Source: Caballeronia udeis (lineage in GTDB: Bacteria; Pseudomonadota; Gammaproteobacteria; Burkholderiales; Burkholderiaceae). From it: a DNA stretch of 64,000 nucleotides. The position numbers and the translations under genes were made by a program. Positions 45,490 to 55,458 of this stretch are shown one piece after another. The stretch spans positions 62,001 to 126,000 of the forward strand of contig NZ_FCOK02000013.1 in assembly GCF_001544555.2 (NCBI RefSeq), read 5' to 3'. Within the stretch, counting starts at the first letter, position 1; each line of letters opens with the position of its first letter. The notes under the pieces are model-generated. The model was not told the origin of the DNA, made no database searches, and saw only the letters and a program-made list of their open reading frames with translations.

Positions 45490-46956
45490 ATGAGTGATCG
45501 TCCCTCCAATCCGCCCGATCCCATCCGTCGTCAGATTCTCGCTGCGCTGGCTAGCTCCGTCGCGTTATCCGCGTGCGGCGGCGGGAGCGGCAGCACGGGG
45601 CCGGCAAACCCCGTTATCGGCCAGATTCCTCCCGACCGAGCCAACCTTCCGCGTCCTGTACTGCCCGACCCGACCACGTCCGGTATCGATCACATCGTCC
45701 TCGTGACGATGGAAAATCGCTCGTTCGACCACATGCTCGGGTGGGTGCCCAATGCCGAAGGACTGCCTGCGGGGCGGCAGTTCGTCGATGCCTTCGGTCA
45801 GACACAGACGCCCTTCGCGCTTGCCGCCAACGCAGCTTTTGGTTTTCAGGCCTGTGGCTACGCAGATCCGGACCACGCCTATGATGCTGGTCGCGTGCAC
45901 CTCGCCAATGGCGCAATGAACGGTTTCCTGCTCACTCCGAACACGAGCCTGACGCGCGGCGATATCCTGCCGGTCGGCTATTTTCAGCAAGCGGACATGG
46001 ACTTCTATCGCGGCGCGGTCGGCCAGTACACCGTGTGCGATTACTACATGAGCGGCATCCTCGGTCCCACCTTCCCCAATCGCGTGTATCTCCACAGCGG
46101 CGAGACCGACCGGCTGGGCGACACGGACGATACGTCGACACTTCCGACCATCTGGGACCGGCTCGATGCGAAAAACGTCTCGTCTGCGTATTACTTCCAC
46201 GACGTGCCGTTCACCGCGCTTTACGGAACGCGTTATGTCGGCCGCTCGAAGCTGATGGCCGAGTTTCTTGCCAATGCCTCAGCGGGCACGTTGCCCTCGT
46301 TCTGCATGGTCGACCCGAGTTTCGCCGGCGAGGTGAACGGCACGTCCAACGACGATCATCCTCACGCCGATATCCGCAACGGCCAGGTGCTGCTCGACCA
46401 GATCTACGACGCGTTGCGCACGGGCCCGGCCTGGAGCCGTACGCTCATGATCATTGTCTACGACGAATGGGGTGGCTTCATGGAGCATGTGGCGCCGCCG
46501 GTGAAGCCGGTGTCGGCGGCGGAGCAGGCGCTCGGCAACGACGGACGGCTCGGTTTTCGCGTGCCGTGCATGTTGCTCGGTCCGCGTGTGCGCGCGAATG
46601 CGGTATCGCGGTATCCGTTCGATCCTAGTTCTATTCATCAACTGCTCGCGTGGCGCTTCGGCCTCGATCCGCTAGGTGTGCGCGCAAGCGATGCGAGCAC
46701 GTTCAACGTGGCTTACGCACTCGATCTCGCGGACCCTGCGCGCACCGATGCCCCTGCTATCGCCGTAACGCAAGGCACCTTCGGCACCGCGTGCTCGCTG
46801 GCGGGAGCGTTGGGGGTGCCGGGCCTCGGGTCCATTGACAATGGACAGGTGAACGGCGCGCCGTCGGCCAAGTCGATGGTGACCACCGACGAGGGAGGTC
46901 GGTTCGCCGATCTGCGTACGAAGGCGACAGCGCTCGGTTTCCCGGCCTCGCCGTAG
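45490..46956 (+). CDS. Phosphoesterase of the phospholipase C / AcpA family, exported
   Basis: 488 residues. The N-terminus (RRQILAALASSVALSACGGG) can be read as a Tat-like or lipoprotein signal with Cys in LSAC. The catalytic fold shows IDHIVLVTMENRSFDHMLGW with the metal-binding Glu-Asn, GPTFPNRVYLHSG, NDDHPHADIRNGQ and VYDEWGGFMEHVAPP. The family hydrolyses phospholipids or phosphomonoesters outside the cell. AAAGGAG before the ATG at 45490 fixes the start. It has no obvious partner. Confidence 0.9.
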   Translation: MSDRPSNPPDPIRRQILAALASSVALSACGGGSGSTGPANPVIGQIPPDRANLPRPVLPDPTTSGIDHIVLVTMENRSFDHMLGWVPNAEGLPAGRQFVDAFGQTQTPFALAANAAFGFQACGYADPDHAYDAGRVHLANGAMNGFLLTPNTSLTRGDILPVGYFQQADMDFYRGAVGQYTVCDYYMSGILGPTFPNRVYLHSGETDRLGDTDDTSTLPTIWDRLDAKNVSSAYYFHDVPFTALYGTRYVGRSKLMAEFLANASAGTLPSFCMVDPSFAGEVNGTSNDDHPHADIRNGQVLLDQIYDALRTGPAWSRTLMIIVYDEWGGFMEHVAPPVKPVSAAEQALGNDGRLGFRVPCMLLGPRVRANAVSRYPFDPSSIHQLLAWRFGLDPLGVRASDASTFNVAYALDLADPARTDAPAIAVTQGTFGTACSLAGALGVPGLGSIDNGQVNGAPSAKSMVTTDEGGRFADLRTKATALGFPASP

Positions 46957-47662
46957 GAGGGGAACGAGCAGCCGTGTTCCACCGCCGCATCAACGCCTCT
47001 GTCCTTCGGGGCGGAGGCGATGGTAACCGGGCGAAAACCGCCTGGCGTCCTGCTCAAGCCAGTGAGCGCTCGATCTTGATCTGAGGATGCTTGAGTCCGG
47101 CATAAAGCGCCGGTTGCTGTACCTTCAGAAGAGACGCTCGGGGATACCGTATCGAATCAACGTCTAGCTTCTTGAGGCGCAATATCGCTGCGCCGGATGT
47201 CTTGCATCGTACGCGAATGTTTTCTGGACGCCCTCCCGAGCGCGGTCGATGAAGCCAGGACACCGCAAGGCGTTTACGCGTCGGTACATGGATCGCCGGC
47301 GAGAGTGATTTCGCTGTATCCACGGTGCTTCTGGCTGTTTTCCAATGTGGATCGCCGGGTGGCTGGTACCCGGAAGCATCTCGGGTCGTTTCCGTCGGTT
47401 GACACCGTCACCGCTTGCAGTTGACTCTTTCAATGCGCTACTCTCAACCCAGTGTCCGGGCATCGGGGCTCGACGATTCCTGCGATCTCGCAGGCGGATC
47501 GCAATCGGCTCATCACTCGCCGCCGGTCCGCCGTCCGCTGCGCCAGCGCATGACCGCGGACATGCGGCCAGCGGAGAGTAGTATCGTGTTTGCAGGGTCC
47601 CCTGCGGGGCATTTGGCTACGTCTTCAGTGGCGCACAATCGACGGGATCCGTGGGGAACAGC
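46957..47662. other. Long noncoding stretch
   Basis: About 700 bases between the phosphoesterase and the binding-protein gene. Frames on the minus strand (47054-47323 and 47164-47463) have no ribosome-binding site, odd codon use and no recognised similarity. An 11-base direct repeat TGGATCGCCGG occurs twice about 60 bases apart. No terminator with a T-run was seen. It may contain decayed sequence. Confidence 0.4.
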
Positions 47663-48796
47663 ATGAGGGGCTTGCTTCTGGCGTGGGCATGCGCGTGTGT
47701 GCCGTCGGTTGCTGCGGCGCAGGGGTTGTTGCCTGCCCCCGTGCCTGAGGTCCCGGTTGCCGTGAGGAACTATCTGGACCAGGCGAAGCGCGTCGTCGAC
47801 GCTGCGGCGCAACCGGCTGCACCTTGGAACGGACCACGTGACGGGCCGCGCGCGCAACGTGCGAAACGCATCGCCGTCGTCGCCGAGGATCTGCGCAACG
47901 GCGGAGTCCTCGGTGTGGTCGACGGTGTGCTGGAGGCCGCCAGAGTCGTCGGCTGGAGCACAAAGATATTCGACACCGCGGGCACGCCGGAACTGCGGCT
48001 GAAGATGCTGGCGAATGCACTGGAGAGCCGTCCGGACGGTCTGGTTATCGTCGGTGGCGACGCGCGTGCCGTGCTGCCTGGGCTGCGACCCTTTTCCGAG
48101 CGAAGCATTCCGATTGTCGGCTGGCACGTCGCGGCCCAGGCTGGTGCGGTGCCTGGTACGCCTGTGGCAATGAACGTCTCGACGGATCCACTTGAGGTCG
48201 CACGCGTGACCGCGCTGGCGGCCATCGCGGAGTCCGGCGGACGTGCAAGGGTCATCATCTTCACCGACAGCGGTTACCGGCTTCCACAAGAGAAGGCGGA
48301 CGCAATGGCCGCCGTCGTGCGTGCGTGTAGCGGCTGCACCTTGCTCGAAATGCGCGACGTACCCATCTCGCGCAGCCAGGAACTGATGCCCGGCATAACG
48401 CGCAGCTTGCTCGCGCGTTACGGCAGACGCTGGACGCATGCGTTGGCAATCAACGACATCTACTTTGACTACGCCGCCCCTGTGCTGACCCAGGCTGGAT
48501 TGCCGAACACCGCCATGGCGATGCTGTCGGCCGGCGACGGGAGCGAGTCCGCCTTCCTGCGCATCCGGGAGCGCACATTCCAGACGGGTACAGTGGCTGA
48601 GCCCCTGAATTTGCACGGCTGGCAGCTGGTTGATGAGATGAACAGACTCCTCGCGGGGGAAAGCGTCACGGGTTACGTGTTTCCGGTGCATCTCGTGACG
48701 GCGGACAACATCGCCGCGGACGGCGGCGATCGTCTGCTCTACGACCCCGCCAACGGCTATCGCGACATCTATCGCCGCATTTGGGAACGCCCTTGA
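47663..48796 (+). CDS. Periplasmic binding-protein-like sensor (TorT/RbsB fold)
   Basis: About 377 residues. A signal peptide ends near SVAAAQG. The body is a type-1 periplasmic binding protein: RIAVVAEDLRNGGVLGVVDGVLEAARVVGWSTKIFDTAGTPE, LESRPDGLVIVGGDA, VGWHVAAQAG, GGRARVIIFTDSGY and HALAINDIYFDYAAPVL. No permease or ATPase follows; the next gene is a hybrid histidine kinase whose start overlaps this stop. This matches the TorT/TorS arrangement, in which the binding protein presents a ligand to the kinase. GGGGAAC precedes ATG 47663. Confidence 0.85.
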   Translation: MRGLLLAWACACVPSVAAAQGLLPAPVPEVPVAVRNYLDQAKRVVDAAAQPAAPWNGPRDGPRAQRAKRIAVVAEDLRNGGVLGVVDGVLEAARVVGWSTKIFDTAGTPELRLKMLANALESRPDGLVIVGGDARAVLPGLRPFSERSIPIVGWHVAAQAGAVPGTPVAMNVSTDPLEVARVTALAAIAESGGRARVIIFTDSGYRLPQEKADAMAAVVRACSGCTLLEMRDVPISRSQELMPGITRSLLARYGRRWTHALAINDIYFDYAAPVLTQAGLPNTAMAMLSAGDGSESAFLRIRERTFQTGTVAEPLNLHGWQLVDEMNRLLAGESVTGYVFPVHLVTADNIAADGGDRLLYDPANGYRDIYRRIWERP

Positions 48797-51615
48797 AACT
48801 CACTTTTCCGCACTCGCTTACAGCCCAGTGCGCGCTCGTGGTCTCCTGCCTCGCCGCGTTGGTAGTCGCGGTCGGTGCCACTAGCCTTTACTCATTGGAC
48901 CGTTCGGCGCACGCGCTTCGCCTGTTGGCCGACGATCGGCTGGCGCGCCTGGAGGATGCACAGGATCTGGCGCAGCACACCCTGATGATCGAGCGTCTCG
49001 CGTTGCAGTTGTCCAGTGACGATACGGTCGACGCCGTGCGCGAGACGCATCGGCACGTCCTCGAACAGTTGGCGTCCTTCGATCGTTTGGTGGGGCGTCT
49101 CGCCTCGGCGACTGCGCGCGACGACCCCGGCCGCGACACGCTGGCGCTGCATCGATCGAGCCAGCGCTTTCGCAACACGGTCAACATCGAGGCGCAGGTG
49201 CGCGAGACCGCGCTGCGCGAGCGTGCCGTCACCTCGTCCACGCCCCGGCCCGGGGCGTCACTCGCCAGCCTCGACGATGATTTGCTCAGCCAGGCCGGCG
49301 CCCTGGCCGTCGCGGCACGCCAACAGTCGGGCTACTTGACGCGCGACTATCGCCAAGCGGTTCAAGATCTGGCCGAAAGCTCGGACCGCACGCGCGCATG
49401 GGTGGGCGCAGAAGTCGCGCTGAGCCTGCTGCTCACCTGGCTGATAACGCGCGTATTTCTCGGTCATCATGTCGTGGCACGGCTGCGCCGGGTGAGCCAC
49501 ACTCTGCGGCACGGTGACGTGGAGAGCGCGCAGACCGGCCTCCCGGTGCAGGGGGACGACGAGATTGCCGACATGGCGCGCGCAGTCGAGCAGTTCCTTG
49601 AAGACCGGCGCCAGCGCGGGAAAGCCGAGGACGAGCTAAAGCAACTCAACGCAGAACTGGAGTCCCGCGTCGCGCAGCGGACGGCCGAACTCAGCAGGGC
49701 GCTTGCCGGCCGGACGGCGGAGATCGTCGAACGCAAGCGCGCCGAAGATGCCGCGCGGGCAAGCGAGTGCTTCCTGAGCAGCATCATCGAAAACATCCCG
49801 GATACGATCTTTGTCAAGGAGGCGGCGACCCTGCACTTCGTGCGCTTTAACAAGGCGGCAGAACAACTGCTCGGCTACAGGCGCGAGGAACTCATCGGCA
49901 GATCCGTCCATGACCTGTTTCCCGCGCATGAAGCTGATTTCTTCGCGCAGGAAGATCGTAGCGTGCTGGATTCGCGGGAAATGGTCGACGTGCCGGAGGA
50001 GCAGGTCCATACGCGCCACGGCGTGCGCTTCGTGCACACGATGAAGATCCCGATCCCGGATGCGCGTGGCGAGCCGCAGTTCCTGCTCGGCATCTCGCGC
50101 GACATTACCGAGCACAAGCGTGCCAACGAGGAACTGCGGCGCTATCGCGAGCGACTCGAAGAGATGGTCCTCGAACGAACAGCTGAATTGGCCGTCGCAA
50201 AGGAACACGCCGATGCGGCCAACCAGGCCAAGAGCGACTTTCTCGCGCACATGAGCCACGAGCTGCGCACGCCGTTGAACGGGATTCTGGGTTACGCGCA
50301 GATCCTTGGCCGCGATAAGAGCCTCGACCAACGGCAGATCGACGGGATCCGGGTGATCCAGCGCAGCGGCGAACACCTGCTTACGCTCATCAACGACATC
50401 CTGGATATGGCTAAAATCGAGGCCGGGAAGGTGGAGATCAACCTCTCCGACATTGCACTCGACCGGTTCATCCATTTCATCACCGAGACGATCCGGGTGA
50501 AGGCTACGGAAAAGGGGCTTGCCTTCGCCTGCGAGATGGCCCCCGATCTGCCCGCGGGCGTGCGCGTCGACGAAAAACGGCTGCGCCAGGTACTACTCAA
50601 TCTGCTCTCCAATGCAATTACATTTACCGAAGAAGGGAGCGTGCGTCTGCGCGTCAGTTTCCTGCCGCCAGCGCGACTGCTTTTCGAGGTAGAGGACACA
50701 GGCATCGGTATAGACGAGGCGCATCTGAAGGCAATCTTCCGGCCTTTCGAACAGGTGAGCGACGCTCGCCACCGGTTGGGAGGCACGGGGCTGGGCCTCG
50801 CCATCAGCCAACAGCTCTCGTGTCTGATGGGCGGCGAGATCCATGTCACGAGCCGCCGCGGCGCTGGCAGCACCTTCTCATTCGAGCTGAGCGCGCCGGT
50901 GGTGTTGCCTCATGTGGCGATCGCTCCACCAGAGCGGACGATAGGTGGCTATAAGGGCGCGCGCGAGACCGTCCTGGTCGTGGATGACATGGCGGAAAAC
51001 CGCGCCGTCGCGGTCGATATGCTCAGTCAGCTCGGATTTGACATGGCGGAGGCTGTGAGCGGACTGGACGCTCTCGAGAAAGTCAAATCCCTGCGGCCGG
51101 CGCTTGTCCTGATGGACATTGTGATGCCTGGCATGGACGGGCTCGAGACCATACGCCGCCTGCGCCAGATGCCAGAGTTCCGGGATTTGCCCGTCGTCGC
51201 AGTCTCCGCCGGCGCCTCCGGGGCCGATGCGGCGCAAAGCCTGGCGGCCGGTGCGAATGCCTTTCTGCCTAAACCGATCGACTTCAATGGGCTGTTATCA
51301 AAGGTCGCAGCCCTCCTGAATATCGAATGGTGCGACGAGATTCGCCAGGCGGAAGTCGCCGGACCAAGTGAAGCGGCAGCACCCGTTGCCGATCCTTCCA
51401 TCGAGGCCTTGATCGCTCCGCCGCCGGAGGAAATCGAAGCGCTGCATTATCTGGCGCGACTCGGCGACATGAAAGCGATCGCGAAGCGCGTCACCCGGCT
51501 GCCCGAACTCGACGAGCGCTACCGTCCTTTCGCCGATCATCTTTCCCGGCTCGCAAAGGATTACCGGTCCAAAGCAATCCTCAGCTTTGTCGAGCTATAT
51601 CTGAAAGGGAGGTAA
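48793..51615 (+). CDS. Hybrid sensor histidine kinase with PAS and receiver domains (TorS-like)
   Basis: About 940 residues. It has a first membrane helix (about 12-35), a long helical periplasmic sensor (36-205), a second helix, and HAMP ([30 protein letters not shown]). A coiled coil and PAS follow ([18 protein letters not shown]...[10 protein letters not shown]). Then come HisKA with [12 protein letters not shown] (His at about 489), HATPase ([26 protein letters not shown]), and a receiver with Asp in [13 protein letters not shown] (about 775). A small helical C-terminal domain lacks an HPt histidine. TTG at 48793 follows GGGAAC and overlaps the upstream stop (TTGA). No response regulator gene is nearby. 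Confidence 0.93.
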   Translation: MKLTFPHSLTAQCALVVSCLAALVVAVGATSLYSLDRSAHALRLLADDRLARLEDAQDLAQHTLMIERLALQLSSDDTVDAVRETHRHVLEQLASFDRLVGRLASATARDDPGRDTLALHRSSQRFRNTVNIEAQVRETALRERAVTSSTPRPGASLASLDDDLLSQAGALAVAARQQSGYLTRDYRQAVQDLAESSDRTRAWVGAEVALSLLLTWLITRVFLGHHVVARLRRVSHTLRHGDVESAQTGLPVQGDDEIADMARAVEQFLEDRRQRGKAEDELKQLNAELESRVAQRTAELSRALAGRTAEIVERKRAEDAARASECFLSSIIENIPDTIFVKEAATLHFVRFNKAAEQLLGYRREELIGRSVHDLFPAHEADFFAQEDRSVLDSREMVDVPEEQVHTRHGVRFVHTMKIPIPDARGEPQFLLGISRDITEHKRANEELRRYRERLEEMVLERTAELAVAKEHADAANQAKSDFLAHMSHELRTPLNGILGYAQILGRDKSLDQRQIDGIRVIQRSGEHLLTLINDILDMAKIEAGKVEINLSDIALDRFIHFITETIRVKATEKGLAFACEMAPDLPAGVRVDEKRLRQVLLNLLSNAITFTEEGSVRLRVSFLPPARLLFEVEDTGIGIDEAHLKAIFRPFEQVSDARHRLGGTGLGLAISQQLSCLMGGEIHVTSRRGAGSTFSFELSAPVVLPHVAIAPPERTIGGYKGARETVLVVDDMAENRAVAVDMLSQLGFDMAEAVSGLDALEKVKSLRPALVLMDIVMPGMDGLETIRRLRQMPEFRDLPVVAVSAGASGADAAQSLAAGANAFLPKPIDFNGLLSKVAALLNIEWCDEIRQAEVAGPSEAAAPVADPSIEALIAPPPEEIEALHYLARLGDMKAIAKRVTRLPELDERYRPFADHLSRLAKDYRSKAILSFVELYLKGR

Positions 51616-51740
51616 GTCCCGTGAGATATGTTGCTCACTTTCCTTGACCAGATCAAAGATAGTCTCCGGCAGGATTTGAGCAAGCGGTCGTCTGAAAATT
51701 CATTCTTCGAAGAACCCTGGTGTTCCCTCCTCATGGGCGA

Positions 51741-51959
51741 TCAGGCCATGATGTATGTTGGCCCAGATTTCTGCCCCTTCAGTGTGCCATCCACGACCGC
51801 CATTGCGTCTTTGCCCATCTTGGCGGTGCCGCACTGATCGATCAATGCCCGCAATTCGTCGTCGATGATTGGCTTGGCCACAGAGACGATACGGGTGCTG
51901 CCGCAGATGTAACCGGCAGCGCTCGAGGTGCCCAGATTCGGCACCTCGTGGCGCCGCAC
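51741..51959 (-). pseudogene. C-terminal remnant of a GMC-family oxidoreductase
   Basis: A 72-codon minus-strand frame reads ...AKPIIDDELRALIDQCGTAK and MGKDAMAVVDGTLK before ending GPTYIMA. QCGTAKMG-x-DAM-x-VVDG-x-LK is the FAD-binding end of glucose-methanol-choline oxidoreductases. The following usual stretch (YGIDNLRIADGSIMP...GNT) and the piece before the Cys are deleted. It stands 14 bases beyond the stop of the beta-propeller gene on the same strand. It is likely an inactive fragment. Confidence 0.6.
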
Positions 51960-51973
51960 GTGGAAACTGGCGG

Positions 51974-53092
51974 TTACTTCGTCGCGAAGACTGAAATGCC
52001 ACCATTCGGGAAGGCGGGGCTTCCAGCCTGGAACGGCACATTGACCCGGTGCGTCGTGCTGTCGATCGCGACCGAATGGGAGCCCTTGCCGGCCGCAACC
52101 GTGTAGAGCAGTGTCCGGGAAGCACCGTCAATCACGCCCATTTGCGCCGAGAAACCCGAATCCGCCGCAATCCCGCCGGGGACCCAATTTCGCGCGGGCA
52201 GGAAGTAGCGGTTCGATGCCGGATCGTAAGCAATCTGGTCGACGCCGCCAAACGGGATCGTTGCCTGCAGTGCACCGCTGGTACGGTCGAAGATCAGCGT
52301 AATCAACGGGTCGCCAGCCGGCGGGCTGCAGCCGACCATGACGTCGTTGTTCGGCCCGAGCACGAGCCCCGTCGGTGAGCACTTGCCAAGCGGGAACCTC
52401 TCGCTGACCACTGGCGTGCCGGCTACCACCGAACTTGCGGCGATAGTATCGAGCTCGCCGAGCGGGTTTGATGCAGTACCGTCGTTATTGATCATGAAGT
52501 TTTTTGACTTCGCGTCATAAGCGCAGGCCTCAAGGCCCAACGAGCCGGGGAAAGTCAGCGTGGAGACCGGCTTCTGGGTCTGCGTACTGATAAAGGTCGC
52601 AAACGGCGGCGAATCGCCGGGGCTTGCCATTAACACGAGATGGTCATCCGGGTCATAACAGCCTTCGTCGACCCGGTTACCCGCCCGGCTGATCGGGATG
52701 GTCTTGATGACTTGTTGTGCGTCGGTGTCGACTACCTTGACCGAGTTCACATCACCGACATAGATCGTGTGCGTGCCGGTGATACCGACGATCCCATCAG
52801 GACCCGATTTCGTTGAATTCTTGCCGATCCCGGCATACGCGCCCGGGATCTGTGCGATCAGCTTGTTCGTCGAGGTATCGACCACATCGATCGCCTTATT
52901 GTTGCGATCGGTCAGGTAGAGCTTGCCGTCCTCAACATAAGCAATGTCGAAATTGAATGCGGGGTTCGTCACGTTCGGCACGGCGATATTGGTAATAAGA
53001 TGCGACGGATTGTTGAGACTGACGTTTCCGTCTGCGCACGCCTGAAGACCAGATGCAGCGAGTAGCATCGCTATCATGAATCGTTTTTGCAC
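51974..53092 (-). CDS. Beta-propeller (YncE-like) lipoprotein
   Basis: About 372 residues. GTG at 53092 with AAAGGA before it gives MQKRFMIAMLLAASGLQAC, a lipoprotein signal with lipobox LQAC; upstream ATGs at 53110 and 53125 would add a charged extension. The body repeats blades of about 45 residues such as GKLYLTDRNNKAIDVVDTSTNKLIAQIPG and THTIYVGDVNSVKVVDTDAQQVIKTIPI, typical of YncE/surface-layer propellers. It may bind a surface ligand or partner. The GMC oxidoreductase remnant downstream suggests that it once had an enzyme partner. Confidence 0.8.
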   Translation of the reverse strand: MQKRFMIAMLLAASGLQACADGNVSLNNPSHLITNIAVPNVTNPAFNFDIAYVEDGKLYLTDRNNKAIDVVDTSTNKLIAQIPGAYAGIGKNSTKSGPDGIVGITGTHTIYVGDVNSVKVVDTDAQQVIKTIPISRAGNRVDEGCYDPDDHLVLMASPGDSPPFATFISTQTQKPVSTLTFPGSLGLEACAYDAKSKNFMINNDGTASNPLGELDTIAASSVVAGTPVVSERFPLGKCSPTGLVLGPNNDVMVGCSPPAGDPLITLIFDRTSGALQATIPFGGVDQIAYDPASNRYFLPARNWVPGGIAADSGFSAQMGVIDGASRTLLYTVAAGKGSHSVAIDSTTHRVNVPFQAGSPAFPNGGISVFATK

Positions 53093-53437
53093 GAGTTTCT
53101 TTCCTTTCATTTGGGAGGGGCGCATGGCTTTTGAAGCCAGCGTGAACTGTGTAATGAGGACGGCGTTTCCTTAAAGATTTTCTTGGTCGGTGTGAAAAAG
53201 CGTCTACGAGAAGCCTTTCTAAAAGCAGTGAAGAGCAGCAGTGTTCTCTGCTTGCCCGTGTAGCCGCGTACCGTACGTTGCAAGCGCCGCGCTGCTTCCA
53301 CCCGCGCTTGTCAGCACTCCGGGAATATTAAAAAAACGGCAGCAGCAGGGTTGTCGTAAAAATTTGTTTGTATTCCGAATTTATTATCAATTGTGCATAC
53401 CTGTGAAAAAGCGCATGAGTCCGGTTTCACGCTGACA

Positions 53438-53457
53438 AGACCCGTGAAGCCGGGTCT
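53438..53457. other. Perfect 7-base-pair hairpin in noncoding sequence
   Basis: AGACCCG and CGGGTCT pair around TGAAGC. No T-run follows in either direction, so it is probably not a terminator. It lies in the AT-rich gap upstream of the propeller gene (53093-53700) that otherwise shows no gene. Confidence 0.3.
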
Positions 53458-53601
53458 CACTACGCCTTATCGCCCGTGTTCCGGTCAACGTCGAAGCGCT
53501 TCGACAATTCAGTTTTGTTCTTCGCGCATTGTGTGGGGACTAAGTGATGAAATCGTGACTGTTGAAGTTTTATTCTTGTACCAATGCATACATCTCTGGA
53601 G

Positions 53602-53615
53602 GTCTAGACAACTAG
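53602..53615. promoter_or_regulatory. Possible PhnF-type operator half (GTCTAGACAACTAG)
   Basis: Thirteen of these fourteen bases match the right part of the perfect palindrome at 55796-55815 (GTCTAGACGACTAG). The left arm is lost. It stands about 100 bases before an unassigned open frame at 53705-53932 and may be an orphaned operator from the phosphonate regulon. Confidence 0.4.
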
Positions 53616-53704
53616 CCTGGATTTCCATCGTTAATCGTGTAGCCAGTTTGTCACTTGCGGCGAGAAGCGCAGGATAGAGCCAAGACGAGACAAACCGCTC
53701 TTGA

Positions 53705-53932
53705 CCTAACGTAGACCGGGATGAAGTCCAGCGGCGCTTGCCCGATGAGCTCAGTGCAATCCTCGCGACACTTGCGCCTTGTCACGACGAACTCCGGGGT
53801 AGGGGAATCGACCTGCAATCGGTACCGGCCGGTATGACGCCAGATTCCGTGTGCATCTGGGCACGTCGCGGCGATCAGGCGATCCTGATGACTGAAGCAG
53901 AGCGAGGGGGAGGGGTGACACAGTGTCTCTGA
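53705..53932 (+). other. Unassigned open frame, possible gene fragment
   Basis: After a TGA, the frame reads PNVDRDEVQRRLPDELSAIL and continues to a stop, 75 codons in all, with credible protein composition (alternating hydrophobic residues, GC-rich third positions). There is no ATG at its start and no ribosome-binding site; TTG 53738 is the first possible start. No family was recognised. It may be the end of a gene whose beginning was deleted. The rest of the gap (53933-54233) shows nothing. Confidence 0.25.
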
Positions 53933-54233
53933 CACAACTGCGCCTGGGCTGATGCCCGAAGGTTAATCTATCCTCGCGAGCGGCGCACTTGGCTGCAGAC
54001 ATCCTGTTCCATAAGCGAACCCCCAAACACGGAAGTTCGAGTTCGCGCGTAACTCGCTGTCGCGTCCTGCCAAACATAGGGCGAATGCGAAAAAAGCTTC
54101 GTCGCAAAGGATTTCGTCCCGGAGCGAGCGGCCATTGGACTTGCATTCGCATGGCCGCTTCTCGCGAGTTTATTGCAGGTAAATCGAGCACGGATTCTCT
54201 TATTGCGACCAACTCACATTGCACGTTGCTTCG

Positions 54234-55367
54234 TCACGCTACCCGAACTCCCCTGAGATACGTCGCTCGCGGCACAGGCAACGAGCCGGTAACAGCCACG
54301 CGCACTATGTCGCCACGCAAGCCGAGCTTAATTGCCCCTCGATCGATGAGGCCAGCGGCTTGCGCCGGCGTTGACGACACAGTTGCAATGGCGCGCGGTA
54401 GTGACCAACCGGCATGCCGCGTCAGATCGAACGCGGCCATCAGCAGGCTCGAGGGTACGTAGTCGGAAGACAAGATATCGAGCAGGTCTTCGTTTGCGAG
54501 ATCGACTGCCGACACATTGCCGGAGTGCGAGCCGCCTCGCACCACGTTCGGCGCACCCATCACGGTTATCAGGCCCCGCTCCCGGGCGACCTTTGCGGCG
54601 GCCATTGTGGTCGGAAATTCCGAGATCGCAATGCCGTCCGACGCTGCGTCTTCGACATGCTCGATCAGCGTGTCATCGTGGCTCGCCACCGGCACGCCCA
54701 GTGCCTTGCAGCGATCAATGATCGCCCTGCGGTGGGTGTGCGCATAGCGTTCTTGCTGTTCGGCGAGTTCGATCAGCACGGCCGCCATCTTCGCGTCGCT
54801 CCACTTGCCGTTGCGCTCTTGATACTGTCGCCACTTCACCGGGTCGTGCCATTGCCGCTGACCTGGGGTGTGGTCCATCACCGACGCAAGCTGCAGCAGT
54901 CGATGACTGCTCAGTTCCTCGAAGAGATCGACCACGTCCGGTGTCGCGACTTCACAGCGCAGGTGCAGGTAGTGGTCCACGCGCAGCAACCCGAGTGCGG
55001 ACAGGCGGTCGAGTGCGGACGCGGCATTGCGCTGGATCTCGCTGCCTCGGAGTCCGGCGTCCGTCCGGGAGCCGATGGCGAGCGAGTCGAACACCGTTGT
55101 GATACCGGCCGAGGCCACCTGCGCATCGTGAACGACAAACGCCGCGTCCATATTCCACAGCACGCCCGGGCGGGGCGCGAGATGCTTTTCCAGATTGTCT
55201 GTATGCAATTCGACAAGACCTGGCAGCAGGTAATCTCGGTGCCAGTCCTCGGCTTCAGGGGCGCTTGTCGTGCCCGGTGCGATCTCGCTAAACACACCGT
55301 CTTCAATCCGGATCACGCCGACGAACTCTTCTTCACCGCATACGATCCGCGCGTTCTTGATCAGCAT
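54234..55367 (-). CDS. phnM: Alpha-D-ribose 1-methylphosphonate 5-triphosphate diphosphatase PhnM
   Basis: 377 residues, the same length as E. coli PhnM. An amidohydrolase-type barrel shows LLPGLVELHTDNLEKHLAPRPGV (metal His/Asp), MDHTPGQRQWHDP, ASHDDTLIEHV, SEFPTTMAAAKVARERGL and MGAPNVVRGGSHSGNVSA. It removes pyrophosphate in the carbon-phosphorus lyase pathway. ATG at 55367 follows GGAGCAGCAAG. It is intact although the lyase genes phnGHIJK are absent and the gene just upstream is a phnG/phnL deletion fusion, so without other copies in the genome it would have no substrate. Confidence 0.95.
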   Translation of the reverse strand: MLIKNARIVCGEEEFVGVIRIEDGVFSEIAPGTTSAPEAEDWHRDYLLPGLVELHTDNLEKHLAPRPGVLWNMDAAFVVHDAQVASAGITTVFDSLAIGSRTDAGLRGSEIQRNAASALDRLSALGLLRVDHYLHLRCEVATPDVVDLFEELSSHRLLQLASVMDHTPGQRQWHDPVKWRQYQERNGKWSDAKMAAVLIELAEQQERYAHTHRRAIIDRCKALGVPVASHDDTLIEHVEDAASDGIAISEFPTTMAAAKVARERGLITVMGAPNVVRGGSHSGNVSAVDLANEDLLDILSSDYVPSSLLMAAFDLTRHAGWSLPRAIATVSSTPAQAAGLIDRGAIKLGLRGDIVRVAVTGSLPVPRATYLRGVRVA

Positions 55368-55458
55368 CTTGCTGCTCCGTGGTTTATTCGATACTGCGTT
55401 GTATGGCGTAGTGGAAAAAGTCGGCATTGTGTTGAACGTTCCTGACCGGACTGGGACT

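Noticed and set aside
47054..47463. Two overlapping minus-strand frames in the 700-base gap
   Set aside because: Composition and lack of start signals do not support genes, and no family was recognised.
53751..54224. 157-codon minus-strand frame upstream of the propeller gene region
   Set aside because: No ribosome-binding site, erratic composition, and it overlaps a more protein-like plus-strand frame.
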